Positions 5,459 through 13,177 of a DNA stretch of 13,177 nucleotides are shown here, piece by piece. Below the pieces are notes generated by a model. The model saw only the letters and a program-made list of their open reading frames with translations. It made no database searches and was not told the DNA's origin. Position 1 is the stretch's first letter. Each line of letters opens with the position of its first letter. This stretch comes from Bacteroidota bacterium (GTDB taxonomy: Bacteria; Bacteroidota; Bacteroidia; Chitinophagales; Chitinophagaceae), in the NCBI GenBank assembly GCA_023433755.1, contig JAEYUA010000063.1, forward strand, positions 1-13,177. Reading direction: 5' to 3'. A program made the translations under genes and the position numbers.

Positions 5459-7471
5459 ATGAGTCGTAAACTTTTACCCTTACTATTTTTATTGCCCTTT
5501 ACCAACGCCTGGTCCCAGAATCCCGCAACCGTTTTTGATATCCCCAACAGGAATGTGACATTGGCCTGCGGAACCACCTGTACCAGCATTACGGCAACGG
5601 TACCTCACATCAAGCAGACGAATGACTACCTGATTACATCCATTCCTTACCTGCCTTTCGCGTATGCAACACCTACCGGCAATGAGGTTACGGATATTTA
5701 TACCGATGATACCTGGAGTGAGAAACTGCCGATTGGATTTCCTTTCTGTTTTTATGGTATTACCTATCCCACACTGGTGATGGGTTCCAATTCCATTGTA
5801 TCATTTGACAGCAGCCGTGCCGGACTGGGCAGTGGTTATGCTATTGAATTCACTACAACCATACCATACGGTACATCTGCCAATTTATTTGCTCCGGCTT
5901 CCATTTTCGGACCATATCATGATATTAATCCTTCAGTTTCCAACAACCCTGCACCTACCAACCGTAAGATTGAATGGAGAGTGGAAGGCGTAGCGCCGAA
6001 AAGAAGATTCATTGCCAGTTATAATGAAGTAAAATATTTTGGAACCAACTGTAATACATTTTTCGCTACGCACCAGATGGTGATGTATGAAAGCACCGGC
6101 ATCATTGAGGTTTATATAAAAGACAAACCGGTATGTACAGACTGGAATGATGGTTTGGCTATCCTGGGCATCCAGGATGAAACAAGAACAAAAGCCGTTG
6201 CTGCTGCCGGTAAAAACGCAACAACATGGGGTACAACAGGTATGAATGAAGCCTACCGCTTCACACCCAATGGCGCCACACCCCGCTTCAGGAGAGCTGA
6301 ATTGATTGATAATGGCACAGTGATCGCCCTGGCAGATACAGCATCCGGAAATCCGGGTTTACTGAACCTGAATTTTCCAAATGTTTGTCCCACGCAGGAC
6401 AGCACGGCATACGTACTGAGAGTTATCTATGGCGTGTGTAATGATCCTTCCCAGGATGTAAGTTTTGATGATACGATCTATATCAAAAGACCCACACCTA
6501 CTTTATCTCTTACATCGCAGGATGCGGTTTGTACAACAGGTGGTGTAATTACCGCCAATGTTACCAGCAATATCGGTGGCAATTTTGAATACAGCATTAA
6601 TGGCGGGACGCCTCAAACTTCCAATGTGTTCAGTAACCTGGCTCCCGGCACCTATACTGTTGCCGTTCAGGGTGCAGGTTCGGGCGGAGGTTGCGCCGTG
6701 GTTCAGCAGGCAACTATCAGCCTGGTAAATAATCTTACAGTCAGCGCTTCTCCATCAGATACATCCATCTGTGTAGGCGCTTCTTTTGTGCCTCGTGTTC
6801 AATCCAATTCAACCAATTTTACCTGGACGCCATCGGCCGGTGTGTCTTCACCCACTGCCCTGCAGCCCACTCTAACCCCGGGTAACCTCAACACGCAGTT
6901 CATCATTACTGCCACTGAAGGAGTATGCCAGGTGAAGGATACCATTTCGGTAACCGTATTCCAGGGCCAGCCGGCCAATGCAGGTCCGGACCTCTCTGTT
7001 CTGCTCGGCGACCAGGTGCAACTCCAGGCTACCGGCGCTCCAGGTGCCACTTACCTGTGGACACCATCTGCAGGTTTAAGTGCTACCAACATTCTCACGC
7101 CCATGGCATCACCGGTGCAAACCACTACTTACACGCTTACCGCCACTACCACCCAGGGTTGTGTATCCTCGGATGATGTTACGGTAACGGTGCTGAGCTG
7201 TGTGGATCCCATGAACGCTTTCTCACCCAATGGTGACGGCCTCAATGATTTCTGGCTGGTGACCAACAACAACTGTTTCAAAACCGCGAAAGTGGAAGTG
7301 TTCAACCGTTACGGGGGCAAGGTGTTCGAAGATCCCAACTATGCCAACAACTGGAACGGAACCTTCAAAGGCAAGCCATTGCCCGACGGTACTTATTACT
7401 ACGTGGTGACCTACCAGTTGATCAACGGTAAGAACGTGTATAAAAAAGGAAACGTAACCATACTGAGATAA
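5459..7471 (+). CDS. T9SS-secreted surface protein with gliding-motility-type C-terminal domain
   Basis: A 670-residue secreted protein. Residues 1-19 form a signal peptide with likely cleavage after AWS. Residues about 31-345 are a conserved module also found in the protein encoded at 11172 onward (VPH-K, FPFCF, MGSN, YHDI, HESTG/YESTG, GLAILG, GKNAT). Its cysteines at 37, 41, 97, 226, 310 and 327 have counterparts there. One SprB-like repeat follows (about 348-423, Cys358 and Cys412), then two Ig/PKD-like domains (about 425-500 and 504-578; both contain WTPSAG). The C-terminal domain (583-670) has the hallmark AFSPNGDGLNDFW and ends KGNVTILR, the type B sorting domain of T9SS cargo. Such proteins cross the outer membrane through T9SS, often with a dedicated PorP/SprF protein; one is encoded 17 nt downstream. 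Ligand and exact role (adhesion or motility) are unknown. Confidence 0.92.
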   Translation: MSRKLLPLLFLLPFTNAWSQNPATVFDIPNRNVTLACGTTCTSITATVPHIKQTNDYLITSIPYLPFAYATPTGNEVTDIYTDDTWSEKLPIGFPFCFYGITYPTLVMGSNSIVSFDSSRAGLGSGYAIEFTTTIPYGTSANLFAPASIFGPYHDINPSVSNNPAPTNRKIEWRVEGVAPKRRFIASYNEVKYFGTNCNTFFATHQMVMYESTGIIEVYIKDKPVCTDWNDGLAILGIQDETRTKAVAAAGKNATTWGTTGMNEAYRFTPNGATPRFRRAELIDNGTVIALADTASGNPGLLNLNFPNVCPTQDSTAYVLRVIYGVCNDPSQDVSFDDTIYIKRPTPTLSLTSQDAVCTTGGVITANVTSNIGGNFEYSINGGTPQTSNVFSNLAPGTYTVAVQGAGSGGGCAVVQQATISLVNNLTVSASPSDTSICVGASFVPRVQSNSTNFTWTPSAGVSSPTALQPTLTPGNLNTQFIITATEGVCQVKDTISVTVFQGQPANAGPDLSVLLGDQVQLQATGAPGATYLWTPSAGLSATNILTPMASPVQTTTYTLTATTTQGCVSSDDVTVTVLSCVDPMNAFSPNGDGLNDFWLVTNNNCFKTAKVEVFNRYGGKVFEDPNYANNWNGTFKGKPLPDGTYYYVVTYQLINGKNVYKKGNVTILR

Positions 7472-7488
7472 ACCATAAAAAAACTGTT

Positions 7489-8388
7489 ATGAAACGTATA
7501 CAATTCCTGGCTGTGATCTTGTTGGCAGCCCTGGTATCAAATGGCCAGCAATTAACTGCTTCCAGTTTTTACGACATGTACGGACCTTTGCATAATCCAG
7601 CTACTGCCGGCAGTAATAAGTACGGACAACTGGGCGGATTATTCAGAACACAATGGAGTGGCATGCCAGGCGCACCCCAGACCGGGATGCTGTTTGGAAA
7701 TGCCTACCTGCCCGGCGCAAAACTGGGTATTGGTGGTTATCTCTATAATGATGTAACAGGACCCACCACGCGTAATGGACTGCAAACAGCAATTGCCTAT
7801 CATATTCCCCTTAGGGATGACGCGAGTTTTTCTTTAGGCCTTGAAGCCAGGGTGCAGCAGTTTTCCTATGACAGGAAGCAGCTCCAGGGTTCCCTCGGAC
7901 CTAATGATCCCGTGATCCAGGGCAATGAAAACCGCATTAAAGGTGATGCAGGTTTTGGAGTAGCCTATACTTCCAAAAAACTCCAGGTAGGGGCTTCTGT
8001 TAGCCAGTTGATCCAGTCCAAACTCAATTTGTATGAAGGCGCCGGCACACCTAATGAAGAAGCCATGTTGTACAGGCATTACTACCTGCATGGTAATTAT
8101 AGCTGGAATGTTGACAATGTAACGAAGATTGTTCCCAACCTGCTTTTCATCTACCTGCCCAATGCTCCCCTTGAAGTACAGGGTGGTGCCAGGGTGGTAC
8201 ATAACGATCTTTTCTGGTACGGACTTACCTGGAGAGCCAACCAGGCCTGGCTGGTTTCCGCCGGTGTTAAGATCAAGGAAAGATTCAACATTGGTTACTC
8301 ATTCGATATTTACACAACCCCCCTCAGCATTTATGATAAAGGATCAAACGGTCACGAGATCATGCTGAGATACGATTTTATCAAATAG
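7489..8388 (+). CDS. PorP/SprF-family T9SS outer-membrane protein
   Basis: A 299-residue protein of the PorP/SprF family. It has a signal peptide (MKRIQFLAVILLAALVSNGQ), the family-typical early motif NPATAG (36-41), RTQWSG (53-58) and GMPGAPQT. A run of alternating hydrophobic strands follows, typical of a membrane beta-barrel, ending in an aromatic-rich segment (EIMLRYDFIK). In Flavobacterium johnsoniae, SprF is needed to secrete or attach the motility adhesin SprB. By analogy this protein should serve the 670-residue cargo encoded 17 nt upstream, and possibly the related cargo at 11172. The two genes form an operon that ends at a strong terminator (8410-8438). The specific partner is inference from position. 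Confidence 0.92.
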   Translation: MKRIQFLAVILLAALVSNGQQLTASSFYDMYGPLHNPATAGSNKYGQLGGLFRTQWSGMPGAPQTGMLFGNAYLPGAKLGIGGYLYNDVTGPTTRNGLQTAIAYHIPLRDDASFSLGLEARVQQFSYDRKQLQGSLGPNDPVIQGNENRIKGDAGFGVAYTSKKLQVGASVSQLIQSKLNLYEGAGTPNEEAMLYRHYYLHGNYSWNVDNVTKIVPNLLFIYLPNAPLEVQGGARVVHNDLFWYGLTWRANQAWLVSAGVKIKERFNIGYSFDIYTTPLSIYDKGSNGHEIMLRYDFIK

Positions 8389-8409
8389 TACATTGCTTGC
8401 CAAATGACG

Positions 8410-8438
8410 ACCTCCCGGTTCCCCGGGAGGTTTTTTTT
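8410..8438 (+). terminator. Intrinsic terminator of the cargo/porP operon
   Basis: A perfect 9-bp GC-rich stem (ACCTCCCGG / CCGGGAGGT) with loop TTCC is followed by eight T. It lies 22 nt after the porP/sprF-like stop. The heptamer arrays start at the next base. Confidence 0.95.
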
Positions 8439-8480
8439 AGTCAGAAGTCAGTAGTCAGAAGTCAGTAGTCGGAAGCCTAC
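8439..8480. repeat. Heptanucleotide array, left side
   Basis: Units AGTCAGA, AGTCAGT, AGTCAGA, AGTCAGT, AGTCGGA, AGCCTAC follow the terminator directly, and the phase continues into the 92-bp repeat (AGTTCAA, AGTCGAA, AGTTGAA, AGTTCAA, AGTCGGA). The reverse complement of the array at 8721-8783 uses the same word family (AGTCGGT, AGTTCAA), so the two can pair. Confidence 0.88.
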
Positions 8481-8682
8481 AGTTCAAAGTCGAAAGTTGA
8501 AAGTTCAAAGTCGGAATCCTCAGTTCAGAATGCCCTTAAGATGTTCAATTTTTAATTGAAGCTAAAAGACAAAGTTCAAAGTCGAAAGTTGAAAGTTCAA
8601 AGTCGGAAGCCTCAATTCGGAATGACCTTAGGACGTTCAATTTTTAATTAAAGCCAAAAGACAAAGTTCAAAGTCGAAAGTT
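8481..8682. repeat. 92-bp tandem repeat, two full copies and a partial third
   Basis: Copy 1 is 8481-8572 and copy 2 is 8573-8664, with 8 mismatches by eye. A third copy begins at 8665 and is recognisable for about 18 bases before diverging. Each unit begins with five AGTYNRA-like heptamers and contains a short inverted repeat (TTCAATTTTTAATTGAA in copy 1). There is no plausible reading frame. The rest of the 433-bp gap is the flanking heptamer arrays plus 8683-8720, where the repeat is decayed. Confidence 0.88.
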
Positions 8683-8720
8683 CATATTCCGATGCCTTGA
8701 GTTCGGACCGACCTATCGGC

Positions 8721-8783
8721 CACCGACTTTGAACTTTGAACTTTGAACTACCGACTACCGACTACCGACTTCAGACTACCGAC
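8721..8783. repeat. Heptanucleotide array, right side, inverted relative to the left
   Basis: Nine units: CACCGAC, TTTGAAC three times, TACCGAC three times, TTCAGAC, TACCGAC. Their reverse complements are AGTCGGT and AGTTCAA words, as on the left side at 8439-8515. The array ends 38 nt before the rel start codon. Confidence 0.88.
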
Positions 8784-8821
8784 TACATTTCCATCCCGTT
8801 AATTCTGTAAATTCGTTCTCT

Positions 8822-11056
8822 ATGGAAACCGTAGCGCAGATACCGAAGTATAATTTGAATGAAGAGCAGGAAAAGAAACTGATTCTGCGGGAATACCGTT
8901 CATTGCTCAGGGCACTGAAATCACGCATCAAGCCGGGAGACCGCAAACTGATACGGAATGCATTTGAAATGGCCGCCGAAGCGCACAAAACCATGAGGCG
9001 TAAAAGCGGGGAACCTTATATTTTGCATCCTCTGGCCGTAGCACGCATCTGCGTGGAAGAGATCGGCCTGGGTGTGCGCTCCACCATCTGTTCCTTATTA
9101 CATGACACCGTAGAAGACACAGATATTTCACAGGAAGATGTTCAGCGGGAGTTTGGAGGCGAGATCGCCAAGATTGTTGACGGGCTTACCAAAATTTCCA
9201 ATGTAATTGATGTGAATGCATCGCAGCAGGCTGAGAATTTCCGCAAGATCCTGCTGACCCTCACAGATGATCCCCGCGTGATCCTGATCAAACTTTCTGA
9301 CCGGCTGCATAACATGCGTACACTCGACAGCATGAAGCCGGAAAAACAACTGAAGATCTCTTCCGAAACCGTTTATGTATATGCACCCCTGGCGCATCGT
9401 ATGGGACTGTATAATATCAAAACGGAGATGGAGGACCTGGCCATGAAATACCTTGAGCCGGATACTTATAAGGAGATCGCCAAAAAACTTGCTGAGACCA
9501 GGAGGGAAAGAACAAGGTACATCAATGAGTTTATCAAACCACTGGATGAAAAACTGGCGAGAGCGGGCCTTGAATTCGAAATCCATGGCCGGCCGAAAAG
9601 CATCCATTCCATCTGGAATAAAATGAAGAAGAAGGGGGTGAGCTTTGAAGAGGTGTATGATCTTTTTGCCATACGCATCATTGTTAGTTCAACCCCTGAA
9701 AAAGAAAAAGAAGATTGCTGGAAAGTGTATTCAATGATTACGGATGAATACACACCTTCTCCCGAAAGGCTGCGCGACTGGCTGAGCAATCCCAAAAGCA
9801 ATGGTTACGAAGCATTGCACACTACCGTGATGGGCCCACAGGGAAAATGGGTGGAAGTACAGATCCGCACCAAACGCATGAACGAAATCGCGGAAAAAGG
9901 ACTGGCGGCCCACTGGAAATACAAAGAAGGCACTACGGATGAAAGCCGCTTTGACAAATGGTTTAACCAGATCCGGGAGGTTATCACCAGCCAGGATGTT
10001 GACTCCGTGGACTTCCTGCACGATTTTAAAAGAAGTTTTCTTGCCGAGGAAATTTATATCTATACGCCCAAGGGTGATGTAAAGATGCTGCCGGTTGGAG
10101 CAACAGCGCTTGATTTTGCCTTTGCGGTTCACAGTGAGGTGGGTGTAAAATGTATTGGTGCCAAGGTTAATCACAAGCTGGTACCCATCAGCCATAAGCT
10201 GAGAAGCGGTGACCAGGTGGAGATCATCACATCCAACAAACAGAAACCTTCCGAAGACTGGCTCAATTTTGTGGTAACAGCCAAGGCCCGCAGCCGCATC
10301 AAGGATTCACTGAAGGACGAAAAGAAAGGAATTGCGGATGAAGGTAAGTATACACTCCAACGAAAACTGGAAGGCCTGGGTGTGGCTTTCAATATCCAGA
10401 ATATTGAAGAAATTGTTTCTTATTATAAGCAGGGATCACCTTTAGACCTCTATTACCAGATCGCTGTCAAAAATATTGACCTCAAGGAACTCAAGGAATT
10501 TAAGATCACTGGTGAAAGACTGGAGGCGCCCAAGCCGGTCAGGATACATGAAGCCAAGCCGGAATATCACCCTGCCATTACCAAAAAAGATACAGAACTC
10601 ATCATATTCGGAGAGAGCAGCGACCGCATCATGTACAACCTCGCCAACTGCTGTAAACCCATACCCGGGGATGATGTGTTTGGTTTTGTAACTACGGGCA
10701 AAGGGCTGACCATTCACCGCACCACCTGTCCCAATGCCAATAAGCTTCTGGCCAACTATGGGCACCGCATCGTTAAAACCAAGTGGGCCAAGAACAAAGA
10801 AATCTCTTTCCTTACCGGATTAAAGATCATTGGTATGGATGATGTGGGTGTGGTAAATAAAATTACCAACATCATCAGCGGTGATCTGCGGATTAATATT
10901 TCCGCCATCACCATTGAATCAAAGGAGGGTGTATTCGAAGGCACTATAAAATTATTCGTACATGATAAAGAGGAGCTTGATGAATTGGTGAAGCGTTTGA
11001 AAAGCCTGCACGGTATTCAATCAGTTGAACGTTTCGAAACGGAAAGTCCCACGTAG
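8822..11056 (+). CDS. rel: Bifunctional (p)ppGpp synthetase/hydrolase (Rel/SpoT family)
   Basis: A 744-residue long RelA/SpoT homologue, cytoplasmic, making and degrading the alarmone (p)ppGpp. The hydrolase domain is intact: His69 in ILHPLAVA, His94-Asp95 in LLHDTVEDT, and Asp160 in LSDRLHNMRT. The synthetase domain has GRPKSIHSIWNKM (256-268), VYDLFAIR (278-285), SNGYEALHTTV (326-336) and VEVQIRT (344-350). A TGS domain (about 409-470), a helical linker, the cysteine-containing NCCKPIPGDD region (609-618, with His632 and Cys636) and a C-terminal ACT domain (about 663-740) follow. This is the usual single bifunctional enzyme outside gamma- and beta-proteobacteria. Upstream lie the large repeat gap and two imperfect boxes, TACATTTC (8784-8791) and TAAATTCG (8808-8815); neither is convincing. 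It seems to be transcribed alone. Its position between secretion genes is probably incidental. Confidence 0.97.
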   Translation: METVAQIPKYNLNEEQEKKLILREYRSLLRALKSRIKPGDRKLIRNAFEMAAEAHKTMRRKSGEPYILHPLAVARICVEEIGLGVRSTICSLLHDTVEDTDISQEDVQREFGGEIAKIVDGLTKISNVIDVNASQQAENFRKILLTLTDDPRVILIKLSDRLHNMRTLDSMKPEKQLKISSETVYVYAPLAHRMGLYNIKTEMEDLAMKYLEPDTYKEIAKKLAETRRERTRYINEFIKPLDEKLARAGLEFEIHGRPKSIHSIWNKMKKKGVSFEEVYDLFAIRIIVSSTPEKEKEDCWKVYSMITDEYTPSPERLRDWLSNPKSNGYEALHTTVMGPQGKWVEVQIRTKRMNEIAEKGLAAHWKYKEGTTDESRFDKWFNQIREVITSQDVDSVDFLHDFKRSFLAEEIYIYTPKGDVKMLPVGATALDFAFAVHSEVGVKCIGAKVNHKLVPISHKLRSGDQVEIITSNKQKPSEDWLNFVVTAKARSRIKDSLKDEKKGIADEGKYTLQRKLEGLGVAFNIQNIEEIVSYYKQGSPLDLYYQIAVKNIDLKELKEFKITGERLEAPKPVRIHEAKPEYHPAITKKDTELIIFGESSDRIMYNLANCCKPIPGDDVFGFVTTGKGLTIHRTTCPNANKLLANYGHRIVKTKWAKNKEISFLTGLKIIGMDDVGVVNKITNIISGDLRINISAITIESKEGVFEGTIKLFVHDKEELDELVKRLKSLHGIQSVERFETESPT

Positions 11057-11171
11057 ATTTACGTGTACTGATGAAATTTTCCACATTAGAATTCTCTTAG
11101 TTTATGGGAATAGCTTAAAAAAAAGTGTTAATTTCCTTTTTCCTTTAAGACTATTATTCCTGACGACACTT

Positions 11172-13177
11172 ATGAGAATTTTTACCGGATTCCTGGTAAT
11201 GGTATCATGCATGTTTGCATCATATCATGCCACTGCACAAACCAGTTGTATTTCAACCGGCCTGAATGGAACGACTATCGAGCTTCCCTGTAATGTGAAC
11301 TGTGCCCCATTTCAATTCCAGGTTCCTCACCTTAAGTCAACCTCCACTTACTCTGTTGTTAATATTCCCTTCAGTCCTTTCCCTTTCAATGCCCCGGGAA
11401 CTGAAGTGACGGAGGTTTATATTGATGACAAGTTCAGCAACCTCATTAACATACCATTCCCCTTCTGTTTCTTCGATTCCACTTATAACAAAATTGTGAT
11501 TGGATCAAACGGTGTGGTGACCTTTGATGAGATTAACGCAGGCCAAAGTAATGCTTATACACTTACGAATGGTTCCAACCCTCAGCCCATTCCTTATAAT
11601 GCAGGATCAGGACCTGGAGGAATTGCCACTACCTATTATCCGAGAGCATCCATCATGGGTGCTTACCATGATATATATCCCAATGCTACCAATGTGCCTC
11701 CAACACGCAAGATCCAATGGTCGGTAGTGGGTACTGCTCCCTGCCGCAAATTCGTTATCTCCTATTTTGATGTGCCCATGTTCAGTTGTACTACATTGAT
11801 CTGCTCCCAGCAGATCGTACTTCATGAAAGCACAGGCATAGTGGATGTGCACCTGTTAAGCAAGCCACTATGTAGCACTTTTAACCAGGGCCTGGCTATA
11901 TTGGGAATGCAGAACTGGGACCGAGATGAAGCGGTAGCTGCACCAGGAAAAAATGCTACGCAATGGACTGCAGAGAATGAATCTTATCGCTTTGTTCCAT
12001 CAGGTGCCGGTTCCCGTTTTGCGAAAGCCGAACTGCTTTCTATTTCCGGCAGTGTGCTTGCTGAAACAGGTGTTACACCAGGAGCTGATACGGCTACTTC
12101 GGTAATAGGTATGCTTGATCTTAATTTCCCTCAACAATGCCCTACAGCCAATTCCACACAATATATCGTTCGCACCTATTACGCTTCCTGTTCCAATCCT
12201 GCCAACCAGATCATCAGTGCAGATACCATCACTGTAAACAAAACCACCAGTCTGAATGCAACAGCGGGTAGCATCATCCCATCTGCTTGCGGCCCTAACG
12301 GCGGGTTTACGGTTGACATTCCCACTGGAGCCGGCACACCACCCTATAGTTTATCGCTTGACGGAGGCACGCCTGTTTCCACCACTAACCAATCTCATAC
12401 TTTTACTGGTTTGCTAGGAGGTAATCACTCCGTGGTGATCACCACTGCAGGCGGATGTTCGCAAACACTTCCCGTAGTGATACCAACAAGTGGAACGCTT
12501 ACCATCAATGCCACTCAAACGGGAACTTCCTGTAACGGATCTTCAGATGGAACCATCACCCTCACACCTCAAAATGGTGTAGCCCCATGGACCTATACCA
12601 TCAATGGTGCGCCGGGTGGGTCATTCAACACGCCATCGCATACCATTACCGGGTTAACATTCGGGAATAAATTTATTTCGGTTACGGATGCAAGCGGTTG
12701 TGTGCTCAACAATATGCTGGTACAGGTGGCCCAGGGAGGACCTCTTACCGTCACTACCGCCGCAGTTCCACCTGCCTGCGCAGGATCTGCCAGCGGCACA
12801 ATTACGGTTACCCCTACCAGTGGTACCGCACCTTATACTTATTCTATCAATAACGGTCCTTTCCAGGCTAGCAATGTATTTTCCAACCTGGTAACCGGTA
12901 TCTGGTTCATTTCGGTTCAGGATTCAAAAGGATGTTTTGTCAATAATGTTTTCGTGAATGTACCTGCTTCTACCGGCAGCCTGAATGCAACTGCCACAGC
13001 CACCGGTACATCCTGTGCAGGGGTGAATAATGGAAGTATCAATATTGTGCCTGGCAACGGAAGTGCACCTTACCAGTATTCCATCAATGGAGGCACTACC
13101 TTCTTCAATGGTACTACCATTACAGGGCTGGCACCAGGAAGTTATTCGGTGATTGTAAAAGATGCAGGAGGATGTAC
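11172..13177 (+). CDS. Large T9SS-type secreted protein with SprB-like repeats, 3' end outside the window
   Basis: The frame from ATG 11172 stays open to the window end: 668 codons plus two bases. A signal peptide (MRIFTGFLVMVSCMFASYHA) is cleaved probably near ATAQ. Residues about 36-358 are the module shared with the protein at 5459, with matching cysteines at 40, 44, 99, 234, 323 and 340. Then SprB-type repeats of about 80 residues begin near 361, 443, 525 and 604. Each has a cysteine near its start (373, 454, 536, 615) and one 52-56 residues later in a GC motif (429, 510, 588, 668), with motifs such as APYTYSINNG and ITGLAPGSY. The family is secreted to the cell surface by T9SS and often mediates adhesion or gliding. 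More repeats and a C-terminal sorting domain are expected beyond the window. The 115-nt gap after rel shows no clear promoter. Confidence 0.9.
   Translation, partial: MRIFTGFLVMVSCMFASYHATAQTSCISTGLNGTTIELPCNVNCAPFQFQVPHLKSTSTYSVVNIPFSPFPFNAPGTEVTEVYIDDKFSNLINIPFPFCFFDSTYNKIVIGSNGVVTFDEINAGQSNAYTLTNGSNPQPIPYNAGSGPGGIATTYYPRASIMGAYHDIYPNATNVPPTRKIQWSVVGTAPCRKFVISYFDVPMFSCTTLICSQQIVLHESTGIVDVHLLSKPLCSTFNQGLAILGMQNWDRDEAVAAPGKNATQWTAENESYRFVPSGAGSRFAKAELLSISGSVLAETGVTPGADTATSVIGMLDLNFPQQCPTANSTQYIVRTYYASCSNPANQIISADTITVNKTTSLNATAGSIIPSACGPNGGFTVDIPTGAGTPPYSLSLDGGTPVSTTNQSHTFTGLLGGNHSVVITTAGGCSQTLPVVIPTSGTLTINATQTGTSCNGSSDGTITLTPQNGVAPWTYTINGAPGGSFNTPSHTITGLTFGNKFISVTDASGCVLNNMLVQVAQGGPLTVTTAAVPPACAGSASGTITVTPTSGTAPYTYSINNGPFQASNVFSNLVTGIWFISVQDSKGCFVNNVFVNVPASTGSLNATATATGTSCAGVNNGSINIVPGNGSAPYQYSINGGTTFFNGTTITGLAPGSYSVIVKDAGGC

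Noticed and set aside
8439..8783. CRISPR array
   Set aside because: Units are 7 bp or 92 bp without unique spacers between conserved repeats, and no cas genes are near.
8808..8815. TAAATTCG as a promoter giving leaderless rel mRNA
   Set aside because: One mismatch to the consensus and no -33 element; too weak to list.
9128..9607. 159-codon minus-strand frame
   Set aside because: Fully antisense to the conserved HD and synthetase coding region of rel.
11050..11065. CACGTA-GATT-TACGTG hairpin at the rel stop as a terminator
   Set aside because: Only 6 bp and no U-tract directly after it.

Overview
The window looks like chromosome of a Bacteroidota bacterium, most likely family Chitinophagaceae (inference). 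The evidence is two genes for type IX secretion system (T9SS) cargo proteins with SprB-type repeats, a PorP/SprF-family outer-membrane protein, Bacteroidota-type trigger factor and ClpP sequences, TAnnTTTG-like promoter boxes, and no clear Shine-Dalgarno sequences.

Left half (1-5146, all minus strand) is a protein quality-control block. In transcription order it runs tRNA-Leu(UAG), tig, clpP, a second clpP paralogue, clpX, a 59-residue helical protein, and the start of a related small protein cut by the window edge. Trigger factor folds nascent chains, and ClpX feeds unfolded or tagged proteins to the ClpP chamber. The order tig-clpP-clpX is common in bacteria; the second, diverged but catalytically intact clpP is the notable addition.

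Right half (5459-13177, all plus strand) holds a surface/secretion group. It contains a 670-residue secreted protein ending in a gliding-motility-type C-terminal domain, its adjacent PorP/SprF-like partner, then a bifunctional (p)ppGpp synthetase/hydrolase (rel). Last comes a second large secreted protein with at least four SprB-like repeats, still open at the window end. The two large secreted proteins share an N-terminal module of about 310 residues with conserved cysteines.

The most unusual feature is non-coding. Five of the intergenic gaps carry arrays of diverged 7-nt repeats (181-215, 507-548, 2019-2060, 3584-3618, 8439-8783), and a sixth array with near-7-nt spacing lies at 5155-5211. 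The sequences differ between gaps but keep the 7-nt period. Several can fold into hairpins, and several touch or overlap stop codons. The largest gap (8389-8821) also holds a 92-bp tandem repeat enclosed by inverted heptamer arrays. Intrinsic terminators are clear at 217-239, 1984-2012, 3540-3584 and 8410-8438. All calls are by eye from the sequence; no database search was run.
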